Assembly: GCA_003139615.1 (NCBI GenBank)
Contig: PLJH01000041.1
Span: 33,575 to 68,422 of the forward strand
DNA length: 34,848 nucleotides
Reading direction: 5' to 3'
Origin: Alphaproteobacteria bacterium
Lineage (GTDB): Bacteria > Pseudomonadota > Alphaproteobacteria > Micropepsales > Micropepsaceae
Numbering within the stretch: the stretch's first letter is position 1; every line of letters starts with the position of its first letter. Made by a program: the position numbers and the translations under genes. The notes beneath the pieces were generated by a model. It was not told where the DNA came from. It saw only the letters and a list, made by a program, of their open reading frames with translations, and made no database searches. Of the stretch, positions 25,896-32,399 are shown piece after piece.

Positions 25896-26278
25896 TGCAA
25901 ACTCCACGTCGGAAAACACCCAACATGGCGACGAAAATTCCCACGCGCAATCGTATGAAACGCAGATTCTTGAAACGAAATTCGAACACGCGTCGACTTC
26001 GTTGCAGAAACGTTCCAGCGAAAAGTTTTGCGTGTCAGACGGTTGGGAAGAGGACGCAATTTTCGGATTTATTTTTGTTCATGCAGCGATCATCGATCCG
26101 GTGCCAGGGGACGGTAAATTGATTTCCAACATTTATCGCGGCTGAAACCGGCGACAGTCCGCGACGGAAAGGCGCGACGGCGCGAAACTTCTCCGACAGT
26201 CGATATGCAATATGCTCGTCATGGCTCGTCGAGAACATCGGCCGACGAACGAGCGGAGATTGGCGGGATGCAGAGGCG
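25896..26278. other. Intergenic region, AT-richer, no supported gene
   Basis: About 380 bases between divergently oriented genes (DUF5681-like frame on minus, TY-Chap-like gene on plus). It is richer in A/T than its surroundings around 25950-26140. Short plus-strand frames (25811-26122, 25828-26145) have no family-like sequence. Promoters for both directions should lie here. Confidence 0.45.
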
Positions 26279-26827
26279 ATGGTGACGTGGCGCGGCGCAT
26301 TGACGATTGCAGCCTTTATCGTCGTGTCGGATACCGTTTGCGTAGCGGCCGCGGATGACGGCCTTTCCGATTTTGTGAATACGTATCAGTGCTCGCTCGC
26401 GGACCTGATCGCGAGGATCGCGGCGCACCACGGCAAGCCCGGCGAGAAAGGACGATTCGTCGTCATTTCGTCTCCCGGTCAGGCAGCGAGCTATGTGCAA
26501 TGCGCTTTCGACCGTGAAAACCGGGAAGGGCTTTGCGAGGCGGCCTCGGGCTGGTGGAATGATCCCGGGACGAAACCGCATTTCAGCCCGGTTCAACTGA
26601 CTGCCCTGGCGCGGCTCGGTTTTTCGACCGACGGCGTGCACGGCAATTTCCAGCAGCAAATGCACTTTCCGCCGGAGGGGCTGGATTCGAATGGGCTCGC
26701 GGACCTGATGCTGAGTGCGCTCTATGAAGGTTATGGCGCGCGCAAGGATATGCCCATCGAAGTGGTCGCCCCCTTCGCGCTCCGCCACGGCTACCTGCCG
26801 CGGCAGCGTTGCGCGCTGATCAGTTGA
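26279..26827 (+). CDS. Exported small protein, possible TY-Chap/YbjN-like domain
   Basis: A 182-residue protein with a signal peptide (residues 1-25, cleavage after VAAA). The mature part has GRFVVISSPGQAASYVQCAF, then CEAASGWW, then LTALARLGFSTDGVHGNFQQ, and LADLMLSALYEGYGARKDMP. This order (a strand pair ending in YVQ, an acidic/Glu strand, L-x-x-LGF, a C-terminal helix ending in GYG) recalls TY-Chap domain proteins, but the match is from memory and could be wrong. It opens a same-strand run of five genes including the modular protein at 26963. If exported it acts in the periplasm. The ATG follows AGAGG by only two bases, so the start is uncertain. Confidence 0.55.
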   Translation: MVTWRGALTIAAFIVVSDTVCVAAADDGLSDFVNTYQCSLADLIARIAAHHGKPGEKGRFVVISSPGQAASYVQCAFDRENREGLCEAASGWWNDPGTKPHFSPVQLTALARLGFSTDGVHGNFQQQMHFPPEGLDSNGLADLMLSALYEGYGARKDMPIEVVAPFALRHGYLPRQRCALIS

Positions 26828-26962
26828 TGACGCGATTTGCAGGGATCGCTGCCGATCCGGCATGGGGCCACAAGACCGCATTGGTTTCTGCAGAACCGGT
26901 CTGGACTCTTCTATTTGTTCATGATACGTTCCTCTCTGTAACTGGCCTATGGGTGAGAGCAA

Positions 26963-28207
26963 TTGACCCGCGAATTTCGATTGTCAGCGCCCGGCACCGG
27001 GCGCGGCGTGTCGTGCGACGCAAACGGCGCCTTTATCGGCGCTATATCGCTTTTGCAGCGAACCAGCATGCATGGCGAAGAGCGATGGGAGCCGCGCCAC
27101 TGCGAGGATCTCTCGAAACAGCTTGGTTTGGAATTTGATCTTCCCATCGACATGTCGTCGAAGACGGGCGGTCTGAAGGCGATCTGCAACGCGCTCAACG
27201 AAGGCGATGTTGCGCGCGCGCAAATCGCCACCGTGCTGCTGGGCATTCCCGAGCCGCCGACGCTTTCCAATGGTGTGCACACGCGCGACGAAATGATGAA
27301 ATTCATCCGCGATCTTCATTGGAGCCGAATGATCGCGTGGAACGACGAGGGTCCAACCTTGCCGTCGCCGACCGAACCAGAGAATTCGGCCCTGCGCAAA
27401 AGCGAAGCTGTTCTGGCCAAAGCCGGCTACAATTCCGATGAGCCGCGCGATGAACGCGGACGGTGGACGAGTGACGGCGGCTGGAGCGCCGCGCCGGGCA
27501 CGGAAAATCGCAACCCGCGCACACAACTTGCAGACGCCGGTATGAGCGATGCCGACAACGATCCTGTCGTGGAAGCAGTCCGCGTTGCCGCACGGCAAAA
27601 TTCGGCTTCGCGAGAAACCGCGTCCTCGCGCGCTCATCCACCAGTGCATCCGAATGTGGTGGACTTCATACGGCAGAACCACGCCGCTGCGCAGCGTCTT
27701 GCAAATCAAATTCCCGGCGTAACGCCCGAGATGATGCTTGCCGCCATGGGGCGCGAGTGTCATTTCGGTGCTGACTGGAAAGCAGTGCAATACGGAAACT
27801 ATGGCGGAGTTCACTTCGCCGACTGGTATACCGATGCGAACGGCAAGCACATACCGGTCAATCAAGGGCAACGCGGCAATAAACCGTTCCTACCCGGTCA
27901 GACCGGAATCTTTTGGACGGCAGGTCGCCCTTCTCCGAGCAATCCCAATGTTCGGGTGAAGCGCCAGGAAATGGCATCTTTCCCCTTGGATCAGGGATTC
28001 GAATTATCGGGGCAAATCGCAATAAACGAAATCAGGCCGTACGTTCCGCAGGGAGGCATTCAGAGTCCGGAAATGTTCTTCGAACTTCTTCACGAACACG
28101 GATACGGCGTGGGGAATCCCACATACGTGCGAGACACGCTTCTGCTGGGGCCGCCAAAATGGGGCCCTTATTGGCTCGTGCTGGCTGCGTCAAATGCGGA
28201 GGAGTAG
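26963..28207 (+). CDS. Modular protein with PRDERGRWT linker and possible lysozyme-like C-terminus; candidate effector
   Basis: A 414-residue protein. An in-frame stop at 26954-26956 forces the start to be close, and a TTG at 26963 is the best choice. Residues about 1-125 form a first module (FDLPIDMSSKTGGLKAICNA, GDVARAQIATVLLGIPEPP). I recall similar N-termini in rhizobial proteins with variable C-termini. Residues 158-171 are a linker, DEPRDERGRWTSDG. Residues about 225-410 are the C-terminal module: ITPE-like GVTPEMMLAAMGRECHFG with Glu265 recalls the catalytic Glu region of glucosaminidase/lysozyme-like enzymes, followed by FFELLHEHGYGVGNPTYVRD. There is no signal peptide. The next gene, an exported small protein, overlaps by 14 bases. 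A secreted cell-wall-degrading effector is an inference. Confidence 0.6.
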   Translation: MTREFRLSAPGTGRGVSCDANGAFIGAISLLQRTSMHGEERWEPRHCEDLSKQLGLEFDLPIDMSSKTGGLKAICNALNEGDVARAQIATVLLGIPEPPTLSNGVHTRDEMMKFIRDLHWSRMIAWNDEGPTLPSPTEPENSALRKSEAVLAKAGYNSDEPRDERGRWTSDGGWSAAPGTENRNPRTQLADAGMSDADNDPVVEAVRVAARQNSASRETASSRAHPPVHPNVVDFIRQNHAAAQRLANQIPGVTPEMMLAAMGRECHFGADWKAVQYGNYGGVHFADWYTDANGKHIPVNQGQRGNKPFLPGQTGIFWTAGRPSPSNPNVRVKRQEMASFPLDQGFELSGQIAINEIRPYVPQGGIQSPEMFFELLHEHGYGVGNPTYVRDTLLLGPPKWGPYWLVLAASNAEE

Positions 28208-28682
28208 CCCTATTTTCACGAAATGGAGTCATTCTTTTCTGCCGATCGCCATCATGCTGGCGCTGATTGGCGAGGCGCCGGCGTCTCCAGCGGTCAAACC
28301 ACTGGTGGCCCTTGGAGAGGCTGAACATCTCGTCATGGCTGAGTTGATTCATGAGCATCGGAGCAAGTTGCCTGGGCTGGTCCTGTCGAGCAGCCCCGAC
28401 CGATATCTTCCTTCGTTCTGGGTTATATCCGTCGACTGGGACGAAAGGGTCAACGGCGAGCAATATGGAACCGGCCATTATGGATACTATGCCGTCGACA
28501 AAATGACCGGCGATGTCGGGAGCGCGATAAGCTGCCAAGACTATCATTCTCGGGAGCTGGCACGGGCGCAGGGGCAATTGCGCCGGCGGCTCCGAATGAG
28601 CGCGCGAGATTACAAGATACTTCGCCGTGATGGGCCGTATTGTGGCTGCACGGAGCCTCCTGTGCTTGGGCCCTGTCCCTAG
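28194..28682 (+). CDS. Exported protein, paralogue A (candidate immunity protein)
   Basis: A 162-residue protein with a signal peptide (SFLPIAIMLALIGEAPAS). The mature part contains GEAEHLV, a helix with LIHEHRSKLPGLV, YGTGHYGYYAVDKMTGDV, then SCQDYHSRELARAQGQLRRR and a Cys-rich end (YCGCTEPP, GPCP). It matches the protein at 28997-29491 along its length. No known family is recognised. The ATG at 28194 lies inside the last codons of the candidate effector gene; the GGAGGAG at 28198-28204 is downstream of that ATG, so the true start may be a later non-ATG codon. Direct overlap with the effector-like gene suggests a functional pair. Confidence 0.7.
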   Translation: MRRSSPIFTKWSHSFLPIAIMLALIGEAPASPAVKPLVALGEAEHLVMAELIHEHRSKLPGLVLSSSPDRYLPSFWVISVDWDERVNGEQYGTGHYGYYAVDKMTGDVGSAISCQDYHSRELARAQGQLRRRLRMSARDYKILRRDGPYCGCTEPPVLGPCP

Positions 28683-28707
28683 GAAATTCAGGAAATACGG
28701 GACAACT

Positions 28708-28974
28708 ATGGGTGTGAGATTTCTGCCGGTTCTCCTCGCTTGTATCGCCTTAACCGCGGCGTGTGGCCCGAGATGCTTGTATTGGTGGGATGCGACCGGG
28801 AAAAATCGAGACGAGCGCATCGCTGTTGTCGACAGCAAAACATGTCATCTCGATGAGGCCTACCGTATGAAAGATTTTCTCGCGCAGGACCATGCCTATG
28901 ATCAGATGTTCGATTGCATGAAAAGACATGGTTGGGTGATGTCGGACCGCGTCTGTCCACCCAACGAGCGTTAG
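28708..28974 (+). CDS. Small lipoprotein, unknown function
   Basis: An 88-residue protein with lipoprotein signal LALTAAC-like IALTAAC (lipid-modified Cys19) followed by GPRCLYWWDATGKNRDER. The mature part is short and hydrophilic (TCHLDEAYRMKDFLAQDHAY, FDCMKRHGWVMSDRVCP) with several Cys that could form disulphides in the periplasm. I do not recognise it. It sits between the two paralogous exported proteins, starting 25 bases after the first stop, and so belongs to the same transcript. Confidence 0.65.
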   Translation: MGVRFLPVLLACIALTAACGPRCLYWWDATGKNRDERIAVVDSKTCHLDEAYRMKDFLAQDHAYDQMFDCMKRHGWVMSDRVCPPNER

Positions 28975-28996
28975 AAACTTCACGACGGAATGCTTG

Positions 28997-29491
28997 ATGA
29001 CCTTACAACACCCAAACCCTATGCGTGCAATATCGGCTCATTTTCTCGTGGCGGTGGCGATCATGTCGGCGCTGATCGGCGAGGCGGCAGCTTCTCCGGT
29101 CGTCGGACCACTCGTGGGTATCGGAGAGGCTGAACACCTCGTCAAGGCTGAGATGATTCATGAGCACAGGAACAAGTTGCCGGGCCTGGTCATATCTTCG
29201 GAACCGCGCCAGGACCCAAATATGCCTTCGTTCTGGATTATATCTGCCGATTGGAACGGAATCGACGACGTGGGAACAGGCGGGCACTATGGATATTTTG
29301 CCGTCGACAAGATGACCGGCGATGTCTGGTTCGCAACAAGCTGCGGCGCCTATCATTCTCCGGAACTGGCGCGCGCGCAGGGGCAATTGCGCCGGCGGCT
29401 CGGAATGAGCGCGCAAGATTACAAAAGACTTCGCCATGATGGGCCATTCTGCGGCTGCAAGGAGCCTCCTGCGCTACCGCCCTGTCCTTAG
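28997..29491 (+). CDS. Exported protein, paralogue B (candidate immunity protein)
   Basis: A 164-residue paralogue of the protein at 28194. Shared blocks include GEAEHLV, MIHEHRNKLPGLV, GHYGYFAVDKMTGDV, ELARAQGQLRRRLGMSAQDY and the end CGCKEPPALPPCP. Nucleotide identity is also long in places (for example gcgcaggggcaattgcgccg in both), which means the duplication is recent. A signal peptide lies at about residues 10-35 (FLVAVAIMSALIGEAAAS). ATG 28997 is used; an internal ATG at 29021 gives a shorter signal peptide, and a TTG lies at 28994. Duplicated immunity genes after a toxin gene are common in antibacterial effector loci, but no direct evidence of immunity is present. Confidence 0.72.
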   Translation: MTLQHPNPMRAISAHFLVAVAIMSALIGEAAASPVVGPLVGIGEAEHLVKAEMIHEHRNKLPGLVISSEPRQDPNMPSFWIISADWNGIDDVGTGGHYGYFAVDKMTGDVWFATSCGAYHSPELARAQGQLRRRLGMSAQDYKRLRHDGPFCGCKEPPALPPCP

Positions 29492-29712
29492 GGAATTCCG
29501 TATGCAAAAAACGGAGAGACGGGCCATAAAGATAAGCCCGGAAATACGAGGAAGACTATCTACCCACGGGCAACTACCATGAAACAAATTCCCCGTTTCG
29601 CTTGGCGGCGGAGCCTCTGAATGAAGAGGCCGTAGGCCTGCCGCCGTTCAAATGGGCATTGCCCGGAGCTGATAAGCGACACTCTGAGCCCGAACTTCCT
29701 CGATGTAGAGGG

Positions 29713-30102
29713 TCACGGCGAATCAAGCGCACTGATGGTGACGTAGTAGCCGTCGCGGTCCCGCAGCGAAAACTCCGCGGTTCCGGTGCTGGGATTTACA
29801 TGCGGCTCTTCTTCCAGCCGGCTGACGAGCGCGCGCGCTTTTTGCAAAGCGACGTCATAGTTGTCGACCCGGAAGAACAGGAGAAGGCCGTTGCCGGGTT
29901 TGGCAGCGTGCGGACTTGCCAACGGGGGATGCTCGTGGGCGCCCCATTCGTGAAGGCAGAGCAAGACCGTTCCATCCGCGTCGAGGATTTGCCCGAAATC
30001 GTCATGGGCAGGCGCCGTCTCCGGCAGGCCAAGCAGCGACTGGTACCATTTGAAGCTCCCGGATACGTCAGCGACGCCGATGATCGTCCATAAACGCTTC
30101 AT
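29713..30102 (-). CDS. VOC family protein (glyoxalase/bleomycin resistance type)
   Basis: A 129-residue single-module VOC protein: RLWTIIGVADVSGSFKWYQS, LGLPETAPAHDDFGQIL, LLFFRVDNYDVALQKARAL, then AEFSLRDRDGYYVTISALD. Metal-ligand positions typical of active glyoxalases are only partly visible, so it could be a binding or resistance protein. The ATG at 30100-30102 has AGAGGA close upstream; the frame extends to 30162 without need. It lies downstream of the broken AraC-type gene on the same strand, a pairing often seen between regulator and target, so its regulation may have been lost. Confidence 0.85.
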   Translation of the reverse strand: MKRLWTIIGVADVSGSFKWYQSLLGLPETAPAHDDFGQILDADGTVLLCLHEWGAHEHPPLASPHAAKPGNGLLLFFRVDNYDVALQKARALVSRLEEEPHVNPSTGTAEFSLRDRDGYYVTISALDSP

Positions 30103-30247
30103 AGGTTCCTCTGCGATCCGACAATCATGAGATTGATTCCCGAACGATGCCTTTGGCAACAATTGATTCCAGCCGAAGGGTGGATTGGCAGTTTCGGATT
30201 ACCTGTAGCGTGAGCTGGACATTTCCTATTGTAATTTTTTGACCGCG

Positions 30248-30349
30248 TCAGCCGACGTCGGACATCAGGCGCAGGAATTCCGTCGGCGTCGTGCCGGCAA
30301 ATTGGCGGAATTCCCTGATGAAATGGGATTGGTCGAAATATTGCCACCA
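30248..30349 (-). pseudogene. AraC family regulator, last 33 codons only
   Basis: Reading the minus strand from 30349 to the stop at 30248-30250 gives YFDQSHFIREFRQFAGTTPT followed by EFLRLMSDVG and a stop. This is the second helix-turn-helix of AraC/XylS regulators: the YFDQSHFxREFR and G-x-TPTEF motifs are diagnostic. Just upstream (30347-30352) the frame reads Trp then a stop (TAG at 30350-30352), and no family sequence continues, so the first nine-tenths of the gene is missing. The break falls at about 30341-30350. It is a remnant left by a deletion or insertion. Confidence 0.85.
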
Positions 30350-30428
30350 CTAAGCGTCCCTAAAATATGTCTCCGCCGTTGAGCTGACAAGTCCTACGAT
30401 GGTCTCAACTGTTCAAGAGGCTTCAAGC

Positions 30429-31124
30429 ATGCCGGAACGCCGCGCAGAAAGACACCATACGGGAAAAGCCGGATGGCTGCGCGCAGCGGTATTGGGAGCA
30501 AACGACGGCATCCTGTCGACAGCCAGTCTGGTGCTGGGTGTCGCCGCGGCACATGGAAGTCGGAGCAGTTTGCTTATAGCCGGAGTCGCCGGTTTGGTCG
30601 CGGGGGCTATGTCGATGGCCGCAGGCGAGTACGTTTCGGTTCACTCCCAGGCCGACACCGAGCAGGCCGATCTCAAGCTTGAGCGCAAAGAACTCCGAAC
30701 CGACGACAAGGGCGAGCACCGGGAACTCGCTGCGATCTACGTCGGCCGTGGTCTCGAACCCGCTCTCGCCAAACAAGTCGCCGAACAGCTCATGGCTCAT
30801 GACGCTCTCGGTGCGCATGCACGCGACGAACTCGGCATCACGGAAACTCTGCGTGCCCGTCCGATCCAGGCTGCACTGGCGTCGGCCGTCAGCTTTTCCG
30901 TAGGGGCGGCTGTGCCGCTCTCTGCGACCGCGATTTCTCCTCAGGCGAGCGTCATCGTCTTTGTTTCTGCGACTTCACTGGTTTGTTTGGCCGGTCTGGG
31001 GGCGCTGGCGGCGCAGGCGGGCGGGGCGAGCCTGGTGAAGGGCGCAATACGCGTCGCATTCTGGGGTACCCTGGCGATGGCCGTAACCGCAGGCGCAGGC
31101 GCCTTATTCGGGGCACTTCTTTGA
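30429..31124 (+). CDS. VIT1/CCC1 family Fe2+/Mn2+ transporter
   Basis: A 231-residue membrane protein. LRAAVLGANDGILSTASLVL is the first signature with the conserved GANDGILST. A second membrane segment includes VAGAMSMAAGEYVSVHSQAD, the AGEYVSVxSQ motif. A cytosolic, Glu-rich metal-sensing stretch (EQADLKLERKELRTDDKGEH) comes next, then three more hydrophobic segments near the C-terminus. VIT/CCC1 proteins move Fe2+ or Mn2+, usually out of the cytosol. I chose the ATG at 30429 because AAGAGG lies eight bases upstream; the ATG at 30399 has no site. It lies before the HiPIP/cytochrome genes, on the same strand, but with a minus-strand gene in between. Confidence 0.9.
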   Translation: MPERRAERHHTGKAGWLRAAVLGANDGILSTASLVLGVAAAHGSRSSLLIAGVAGLVAGAMSMAAGEYVSVHSQADTEQADLKLERKELRTDDKGEHRELAAIYVGRGLEPALAKQVAEQLMAHDALGAHARDELGITETLRARPIQAALASAVSFSVGAAVPLSATAISPQASVIVFVSATSLVCLAGLGALAAQAGGASLVKGAIRVAFWGTLAMAVTAGAGALFGALL

Positions 31125-31282
31125 GCGGACTATGCGCCAGGTTTCTGAGTTGCTCGCGGTCGAGCGCGTCGCTTAAGGGGCCGCCGATGACGGAATTGCC
31201 GGACGCCATCGGCGCCACCAACATGACAGCGGATGCGATCTTTTCGCGGGCATCGTCGCCGCCGGGCGAAAGACACGTCTGC

Positions 31283-31795
31283 CTACCAGGTGCAACCGTA
31301 AACCGTGCAATGCGGCGAAGGCATTCCTGAATTCGCATTCGGCTGCGCCGGGGTCGACGGCCTACCAGCTTTGGTGGGCGCGGATACGCTCACAATGCGC
31401 GCTTGCATATGTTCCGCAATGTCCTGTGCGTCGACGATTCCGGTTGCACGCGGATTAATGTCGCCCGCGCGATAGACATTGATCGTCACGTTCACCCCGG
31501 GTCGTATCAATTCATTGCCGCTGCGGTCCGATCCAACGCTATCCGCGCCCATAATCCGGAAATAGCGGAAGCCGTGATCGAGCGTCATCGCTGCCGCTTT
31601 GACGAGGACGATCTGCGTCGCATCGTTTGGATTAAATCCGGAGGTCTCTCGACCTGAGATCACGGCTGTACGATCGGTCAGCATGGGCGGCGCTGCATGC
31701 ATGCATGCCGTCAGCAACAACCCGCACAGCGCCACGGTCGCTGCGCCGGCGCTGCGGGCCTCGAAATGGATTTCACAGGACCTTCGCATCTGCAT
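31283..31795 (-). CDS. Small lipoprotein (resembles CC0125/CC1285 family)
   Basis: A 170-residue lipoprotein with lipobox LLTAC near residue 31 (ALCGLLLTACMHAAPP). The middle contains SGRETSGFNPNDATQIVLVK, then AAAMTLDHGFRYFRIMG, a pattern of a helix with A-x-T-L followed by a strand F-x-I, seen in the CC0125/CC1285 type lipoproteins of alphaproteobacteria; this is a tentative match. The C-terminus ends in HCTVYGCTW. The ATG at 31793-31795 has GAGGGA about five bases upstream. It is opposite in direction to the HiPIP cluster, and its start faces that cluster's promoter. The function is unknown. Confidence 0.65.
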   Translation of the reverse strand: MQMRRSCEIHFEARSAGAATVALCGLLLTACMHAAPPMLTDRTAVISGRETSGFNPNDATQIVLVKAAAMTLDHGFRYFRIMGADSVGSDRSGNELIRPGVNVTINVYRAGDINPRATGIVDAQDIAEHMQARIVSVSAPTKAGRPSTPAQPNANSGMPSPHCTVYGCTW

Positions 31796-31811
31796 CACAT
31801 CCCTCAAGCAC

Positions 31812-31842
31812 TTCCCCGGATTTTTCCAGTTTTTCCGGGGAA
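31812..31842. promoter_or_regulatory. Palindrome in the leader of the minus-strand lipoprotein gene
   Basis: TTCCCCGGA (31812-31820) and TCCGGGGAA (31834-31842) are perfect 9-base arms around a 13-base T-rich loop, 17 bases upstream of the lipoprotein start. It may be a 5' leader hairpin or an operator for that gene. A smaller CACCC-TGC-GGGTG hairpin lies nearby at 31858-31870. Confidence 0.4.
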
Positions 31843-31945
31843 TCATTATCTTATTCTCACCCTGCGGGTGTGCAATTTTGACCAGTCAACATGACGACGG
31901 CGCTCTACACTTATATCCGAAAGATTACACGGGGGATAAGCCCAG

Positions 31946-31961
31946 CTTGATCTGAATCAAG
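31946..31961. promoter_or_regulatory. FNR/FixK-type box
   Basis: CTTGATCTGAATCAAG contains TTGAT-CTGA-ATCAA (31947-31960), a perfect match to the FNR/FixK/Anr consensus TTGAT-N4-ATCAA, with one further symmetric base on each side. It ends 105 bases before the HiPIP ATG and starts 151 bases from the lipoprotein start on the other strand. Proteins of the Crp/Fnr superfamily that bind this site activate genes in low oxygen. Because the box is symmetric it could serve either direction; the HiPIP/cytochrome operon is the more likely target. Confidence 0.8.
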
Positions 31962-32065
31962 GTCGTCCGACCGAAATTCCAGTCAATTGCCGGAATCACA
32001 TGCTGCCATTGGTCGACTGGTCAAGCCGTTGGCGGCGAAAGCATTTTGGAAAAGGGGAAGCACCA

Positions 32066-32344
32066 ATGTCCGAATGCAGGAAATCCAACGAAGTTTCGCG
32101 TCGCAGTCTTCTAAAGAACGCGACGATGATGGCGGGCGGCGCCGCGGCACTTGCCGCAACTATTGCGGCGACTCCCGCAGAGGCAGACAAAATGTCCCAG
32201 AAAGGGGCTCTGTATCAGGACGCCCCGAAGAACGGGCAGCAGTGCGATGGATGCGCACTTTTCAAGGCGCCCGCTTCCTGCACGATCGTAGACGGCACCA
32301 TCAGTCCCACCGGCTGGTGCAGATTCTTTTCGAAGAAAAGCTGA
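32066..32344 (+). CDS. High-potential iron-sulfur protein (HiPIP)
   Basis: A 92-residue periplasmic electron carrier. Residues 11-40 form a Tat signal (SRRSLLKNATMMAGGAAALA, then AEA), as expected for a cofactor-loaded protein. Four Cys hold one [4Fe-4S] cluster: Cys60 and Cys63 (QQCDGCALF), Cys72 (ASCTIV) and Cys85 (TGWCRFF), the standard HiPIP spacing. HiPIPs pass electrons to reaction centres or terminal oxidases. In Acidithiobacillus a HiPIP called Iro has been proposed as a carrier in iron oxidation. The ATG at 32066 has AGGGGAAG upstream. It is the first gene after the FNR/FixK-type box, with the Cyc2-like gene 55 bases downstream. Confidence 0.93.
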   Translation: MSECRKSNEVSRRSLLKNATMMAGGAAALAATIAATPAEADKMSQKGALYQDAPKNGQQCDGCALFKAPASCTIVDGTISPTGWCRFFSKKS

Positions 32345-32399
32345 AGTCTACGACCGTTCGGGCGGCCCGTTGGTCATTGAATTACTAGGGGAAATTGCC

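Larger units (their letters stand above)
28300..29491. repeat. Tandem gene duplication (two paralogues around a small lipoprotein gene)
   Basis: The segments from about 28300-28682 and about 29105-29491 align at nucleotide level through most of their length, for example both carry ctgaaca-ctcgtca and gggcaattgcgccggcggct. The intervening 300 bases (28683-29000) are not duplicated. Sequence similarity this high at synonymous sites indicates a fairly recent event. Confidence 0.7.

Noticed and set aside
30952-31338. 128-codon minus-strand frame after the VIT gene
   Set aside because: Half of it is antisense to the VIT gene and the rest has Arg/Pro-rich composition with no ribosome site. I found no gene in 31125-31282.
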